Shown here one piece after another: positions 58,951 through 64,000 of a DNA stretch of 64,000 bases. The notes beneath the pieces were generated by a model. The model was given only the letters and a program-made list of their open reading frames with translations. It did no database searches and had not been told where the DNA came from. Origin of the DNA: Taxillus chinensis. Taxonomy: Eukaryota > Streptophyta > Magnoliopsida > Santalales > Loranthaceae. Each line of letters starts with the position of its first letter. Within the stretch, counting starts at the first letter, position 1. The translations under genes and the position numbers were made by a program. The stretch covers positions 56,430,397 through 56,494,396 of the forward strand of contig CM042087.1 in NCBI GenBank assembly GCA_023512835.1, given 5' to 3'.

Positions 58951-60450
58951 ATACTAGGGACTATGCCACTCTGAATGCTTGACACATTAGAAATTCATTC
59001 CAACCTTTGGATGTGACGAGCAAATTTTGAACTCCCACCAAATTTAATTAATTTGGTTGCCCAAAGTAGTTTTGGTGCTTTAGTTTTGTGTGTTATTTTC
59101 GCCTGTTTACTTGGTTTTGGCTATTTGATTCCATTTAAGTTGTCTAAGATTGTTATGATGATGTTTTAATTGAAGTCGGTGTAAGTGGTTAAGTGGAATG
59201 ATGTCGTATTGTATTTCTGGTGAGACCAAAAATATCATGAAGTTTTTCTATGACAATAGTTTTAGTAATTGGATCTAAAGAAGGTCATTGTTGAATTTGT
59301 GCGACAGTGACAGACTTATTAGTAAGTCAAAGCAGAACATCTTTCTCTCAATATTTCTTTTAATATATATAAATCATACATATATACATATATGATCATA
59401 TTATATTACCAAAATACATATGCAATCTAATTATTAATTCTTAGTAGTGATGTAATTTAATTAAAATATTGAACCATTGAAAGTTTAATCCAAGCATTCA
59501 GATTTAAATTTATATATATATTATTTTATAACATATGTTATGATACCAAGAGGTGTCACTTTCCACATGCAATAGGACCACAGAAAATGAGACATTGCTC
59601 ATTCAACGTAGCAAGAAAGGTGATATATTAAATTCTTTGGACCTTTTGTGGAAGATTTTTAGAAATGCTTTTAGAGAGGAAAAGGGCAGTAGGACTGCCG
59701 TGTAAGGTTTCACTTGATTCTCTCCGCTAGTAAAGTCAGGTATGTACCCATTTACAATATAAAGAAAGAAAAATAAACACTAAAGCTGTTCAAATAAGGT
59801 CACTCAAGGAAGTTGCAGAAAAAATTGTACAGAACCAGTTGGGGAATATATCACAACGCACATCCACATGGCTTAAATCCACTCTTCCTGATTCTTCAAC
59901 CATGCAATACTGCTTGTGCTTTGAAGGACCCAAGGCCCTTGCTGTGTTCTTCACTGTTTGTGCGTTTGAAAATTGATTTCTTGGTATGTGCTGACATTTA
60001 TCATGCGTAAGCCTTCGGCGCGGGAATCAGCTATAGGTAAAGGTTTAATTTCAATCTTCTGCTGTATGTTCCATCCGTTGTTTGTTGCCTGATCTACCTG
60101 TTTGATGCGGTCTTCTCCTGCCCATCTTCAAAAGCCCTCAGCCCCTCATGTCGTGTACAAGAACAACAAATCAGACGGGTCTATGCTACAATCGGTGTTT
60201 TCCTTTAGAGGGGGGAAATCAGATGCAAAAGATAACGTACAATTGCAAGTGATTCCTGTCCCAGCAACAGAGTAAATTATACAAGACCCGAAAAACTTTC
60301 GACTACGAACCCCCCTTATTTTCTTTCTTTCAACATGTATTGCTCCAAATTCTCTGGGGAAAATGAATTCACTGTTGAACTTTATTCTCACATTCTTTTG
60401 CTGTGCAGCTACCTCCATGTAAGCATGGATGAATGGTGTGAAGGACAAGG
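58951..60450. other. Intergenic DNA and 3' flank of the phosphatase gene
   Basis: Mostly AT-rich. The part from about 59800 to 60450 is more gene-like in composition and adjoins the minus-strand gene's stop, so it may include its 3' UTR. No separate gene was recognised. Confidence 0.4.
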
Positions 60451-63325
60451 TTAGCAAGCACGAGCTTCCTGCAACTGCCTAGGGACCGGTCTACAGCCAC
60501 CAGCAACCTTCAAAGCTGCAAAGAGGCAGGACAACCTTGCGATCATTGGCCGGGCTCTTGTTGCTCTGGATACAACTGCAAGTTCCTTTAACTCATGTTT
60601 ATCGAATGTGCCATGATACCCTTCAAGGTCTGCTTTTGTAATTAAGACAGCATCCCCTGAGGGAGAGGTTGCACTAGTAGCAGCTGGCCGATGGGTCTTG
60701 TACTCTTGAACCGCCTGGTTATGGAATTCAGTGATGTGCAGGAAATAAATAAGAGAGTTAGAACATCATTTTCAATTAACTCTTTCAAAATAGACTATAT
60801 GGAAAGTTGGAAATAGGGTGAAAAGGCAAACCTTCCATTGAGAAGGTGCCAACAGAACCCGTGGTCTTCTGGATCGCACATATTCCAGGGCTGCACGAGG
60901 AGTCATGCACTTATGCTCAATCTGCAAAACAATGAGACATTATTACAGATTCATTACAGATGGAAACCCATGGCTAAGCCAGTAGACAACTTCTCAGCAA
61001 CAATAATCTACTTCTAACTCAGTGGGTAGGGCATTACCAAATAACAAAGCACAATGGTTGTACTTCTTCCACGCCCTGCCTTACAGTGTACATATGTAGT
61101 TTTACCACAGCATGTATTCCCTGCTTCCACAGAACAGTTAAGAAAAGGAATGGGAAGAGTATAACATCAACGCTACAAGAAATGACAGAAGAAATTAAAG
61201 GAATTCCCACTCACTGTGAATGAAGTCTACAGCCCTGCTAATATCCACAAATGAAGGTGCAAAAAGGTAATCTCTAGTGGGAATTACAAGGTGGTCTATC
61301 TCATGAGCCTGGAAATCATTGCGAGAAATTAGTACACAAGCTTTACTAAATCTTCAAAGAGAAATGAATTTTCTCGATTCAATATATATGAAAATTCACA
61401 GTGATTTGAATTTTCCTTTAACAAAATTACACATTGCCCAAAATTTGGACCCTAAATATTAGGACTTAGAGCGCTAACAATATTTCCCATGTGAAGAAAT
61501 TCTAGAAGCTCAAGCCCCTACAAAACTTCCCAAACAATACCATAAATTACAATCACAACCTTACCAAGGAAGTCATGACCTTAGATATTTAATTTTTTTA
61601 AAAAGAACTGTGATTACATAATATATGGAACAAACGCAAAAGTGCTTATATTAAGTAATTCATAATAATCACAATGAAGTAGAAAGGGTTTTGTTTGATT
61701 ATTGAAATTTAGATTAGCCCTTGTTTGATCAAAAGGAGCAAGGTGTGGGCTGTCCCAGATCACTTCTTTACTCAATCGATGACTCTTCCGTCATGGAAGG
61801 CCAGAAGGACCTCCATTGCTCTGCAGCGCTAGCATCACAGGACCTTCAGCATCTTGTTCAACCGTTAACAAACCAATATTCAAGTTTATGTCAGTTTTGA
61901 CATAACCAGGACAGACACAATTGATGAAGAAGTTGGGGTATTTCTTGGCAAGAATTCTTGTATAGGCATTCATGGCTGCTTTGGATAGAATATAGGCAAC
62001 TGGCCACTTGTTGACTCCTAATGAACATTCCTTATCCTCCTCGAATTCATTCAACGCAAACAATTTTTGTCCTCAGTGAGGTTTTCAGTCTGATAGAGCA
62101 CTCCTTTAGCCCACTCATTAGTTATGACCTTAGATTCTTTGTCTGCATATTCCAAAGCTGCTATGGTATACAACAACCATTAAAAAAGTGTGGCAGCTGT
62201 CAATACCATCAGAGGACACTTATATGAATACTACGAAAATAAAGGAGAAAAGTGACCATCTGATATGGCTATAATAAATTACAGTGGAAGAACTTTGCAA
62301 TTTCACTATGCTGTCCAGCTATCTTCTCTTAATAACAGTTCAGAACTAGAAATTATTTTTTCCATAACCCGGACTCATGCACAGACTACAAGGGTCTGAC
62401 AACCAAAACCCACAAGGGCAAGTTTAAATTTAAAAAGTTGGTAATTGAAGAAAAAAACTGCAAACAATTATCTAACTGTAAGTAAATAACTAAAATTTTA
62501 CGGCTAAAATGCATCTGTAAACATGCCCAGCTTCAAATTCCAAACAATAAAAAAACTTTATAAAAGTGCTGAATTCCAAACAATAAAAAACTTTCTAGAA
62601 GTGCTTACAAGGTAGAGGGACGTCGGAACCAAGGTTTCATAAGGTTCATTCAAGGTGATGACACCCCCAACGCCTAGCTGCTTCAGTCGGGGAACATCCT
62701 TGGGAAATGGGACAGCACCCAGAAGAAGAAACTGAAAAGAAAAAAATTAAATAAAGTAATAATCAATATATAGAAACTCAAATATCCATGTTAATTCCCA
62801 CTTTCCATCAACATATACTTATTGGGAACAGGGAATGTCAACAACAAAAAAACGCAAGGAATTTAAATTTATCGGCAGCTAGATATCCACCATATATGAA
62901 AAAGAAAATTATCGATATATATATATATATGGCATGAATTCACATATCTATATTTAGATTTCATGACGAAACATTTAGCGTGAATCTAAATTTACCCAAT
63001 TGGGTCTAAAGAGAAGAAATCCAACATTTTCTCTAGCCTCTGGACACGTGCCATACCATATAGCGAATAAACATGAACAACCACGAAACGACGTTAACAT
63101 ATACAATAGAAGAAACAGAATCAGAACCTGATCGATCTCGTCCCACCACCTGAACTCAGCCTGAATCTTATTCCGGAACACATTATAAAAAAGCGTCGGG
63201 TAGAACAAGATCCGAGCTCCAGCCCCAACAAGCGCTCTCTTGGCCTCAACCCCAACCATCTGTCTTTCACACGCCTCACCACCGCCCACTGTAGTGTCGC
63301 CTTCCTCCAACTCCTCGATCTTCAT
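60451..63325 (-). CDS. PTPMT1: PTPMT1-type dual-specificity phosphatase (6 exons)
   Basis: This is a phosphatidylglycerophosphate phosphatase of the plant PTPMT1 group (Arabidopsis At2g35680-like), which makes phosphatidylglycerol for mitochondria. Exons on the minus strand, in order: 63325-63128, 62731-62609, 61308-61215, 61120-61038, 60921-60832, 60714-60451. They sum to 852 nt, or 283 residues, in frame, and all introns are GT..AG. Domains: N-terminal ALVGAGARILFYPTLFYNV, then EFRWWDEIDQ and LLGAVPFPKDVPRLKQLGVG; LVIPTRDYLFAPS; then the P-loop VHCKAGRGRSTT with catalytic Cys151 and Arg157; and RSRRPRVLLAPSQW. The C-terminal tail (about 80 residues, with DLEGYHGT and ARLSCLFAAL) is the extension of this subgroup. 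Start MKIEELEEGD is chosen over an upstream in-frame ATG because relatives begin there. Intron 2 (1.3 kb) contains an SDR pseudogene fragment. Confidence 0.92.
61765..62170 (-). pseudogene. Short-chain dehydrogenase fragment inside a PTPMT1 intron
   Basis: This is the C-terminal part of a plant salutaridine-reductase/neomenthol-dehydrogenase-like SDR. NEWAKGVLYQTENLTEDKN (about 62130-62075) is followed after a frameshift by AYILSKAAMNAYTRILAKKY, INCVCPGYVKTDIN, LTVEQDAEGPVMLALQSNGG and PSGL, ending with another shift. The YxxxK-type catalytic pair appears as YILSK. The nucleotide-binding N-terminal half is absent. It lies on the same strand as the host gene but inside its second intron. The source gene is not in the window. 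Confidence 0.85.
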
Positions 63326-64000
63326 GTCGAGAGGGAATAACAAAACCCAGAACGCAGATCGAAATCGAGCACCCCAGCTCCAATCCAAGACCACCCTAGG
63401 CCTCCGATTTCAGCACACACCATCCGGAGCGGAACCAAAACGAACCCTAGACATGTATCGATGCTGCAGATTTGGGGGCTTCGGAGCGATTTGGGGTGAA
63501 ATCGCGTCGATCGATCGATCAAAAGTTCAGTTCTTCGATTCCATGATGAATCGCTGGAAAGGGAGGGATGAGGAGGGGTGAGGAGGGGAGAGATTCGAGG
63601 TCTCTTGGAGGAAGGGAGGGGAAAATGTCGGAATGATACCTGAATCAGACGCTTGAGTTCGATTGCGCGTGTTATCACGCGTCGTTGGAGCGTGTCGTCG
63701 TCGACTGCAGATAAAATTGATGCAGGAGTGAGTCAAATCACGTGAGGCGGGGTGTGGGGTAGGATTTATCCCGTGTGGCCTGAACACGTGGAGCTCTTAC
63801 ACCTCCATCAATCTTAACGCTTATACCCCGTTAATAAGGATAATCAGGGATTTTTTAAATATTTTTTACCGATAATATTTTATTAAATAAGAAAATATAT
63901 CAAATATATGATAGGATGATATTATTTTAAAAAATAATTGATTCGGTGAATTTAAAATATTTATGAGTAATACAAATTTATCTGGATCAAAAGTTTTAAA
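63326..64000 (-). promoter_or_regulatory. PTPMT1 promoter and 5' UTR
   Basis: GC-richer leader DNA runs from 63326 to about 63780, with a TCGATCGATCGATC run near 63508. The ORFs on both strands here have no domain signature. From 63840 the sequence becomes AT-rich. No clear TATA box was identified. Confidence 0.45.

Noticed and set aside
63240..63787. ORFs of 86-118 aa on both strands near the PTPMT1 start
   Set aside because: They overlap the first exon and 5' UTR of PTPMT1 antisense or out of frame, with no family signature.
1..64000. CRISPR arrays, operons, phage or tRNA/rRNA genes
   Set aside because: None seen. Gene structure and transposon content are those of a plant nuclear genome; the repeats present are explained as LTRs, TRIMs and microsatellites.

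Overview
This is a stretch of plant nuclear DNA, almost certainly from a woody eudicot. Genes have many short exons with GT..AG introns, intergenic DNA is very AT-rich, (TA)n and (GA)n microsatellites are common, and LTR retrotransposons, TRIMs and a hAT transposon fill much of the window. No species is assigned. No bacterial, organellar, rRNA, tRNA or CRISPR feature was seen.

Four intact-looking protein genes are present. Two are myo-inositol oxygenase (MIOX) copies in direct orientation (6405-8512 and 28785-30648) with the same ten-exon structure and related promoters, so they are a tandem duplicate pair. The third is a NAC075-type NAC transcription factor (48535-52746, six exons). The fourth, on the minus strand, is a PTPMT1-type dual-specificity phosphatase (60451-63325, six exons). 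I rebuilt exon structures by hand from splice signals, reading-frame continuity and family knowledge; all four close in frame.

The two MIOX copies are about 20 kb apart because of a Russian-doll nest of transposons. A Copia element (about 8.8-23.2 kb) is split by an LTR-like element (about 9.58-19.28 kb). That is split by a 7.85 kb hAT transposon (10676-18528, near-perfect 8-bp target duplication). The hAT transposase is in turn split by a solo LTR (13069-14857, 5-bp duplication GTTAC). A further solo LTR (23203-24844, TSD TGTCC) sits in the Copia 5' LTR area. Just upstream of the second MIOX lie a broken BCS1-like AAA-ATPase pseudogene and an unrecognised frameshifted coding remnant.

A second nest occupies about 33.8-41.4 kb: one LTR contains another (34450-40786, TSD TATAT), which contains a partly duplicated third LTR, which contains a 412-bp GC-rich element; a 521-bp tandem duplication preserves the empty site of the last. 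Three TRIM elements (309-3092, 42341-42960, 56686-57065) share LTRs and a TGGTATCAGAGC-type primer-binding site. A decayed plus-strand Copia fragment lies at 57.1-58.9 kb, and an SDR pseudogene exon is stranded inside a PTPMT1 intron.

Functionally, MIOX makes D-glucuronate for wall polysaccharides, NAC075-type factors regulate secondary-wall and vascular programmes, and PTPMT1 makes phosphatidylglycerol. Nothing here shows that they act together. I found no convincing undescribed biological system. The strongest leads are the dated transposon nest, a G-box palindrome array in a solo LTR promoter, a palindromic motif array in another LTR, a start-overlapping uORF on the NAC gene, and the unrecognised remnant at 27 kb.
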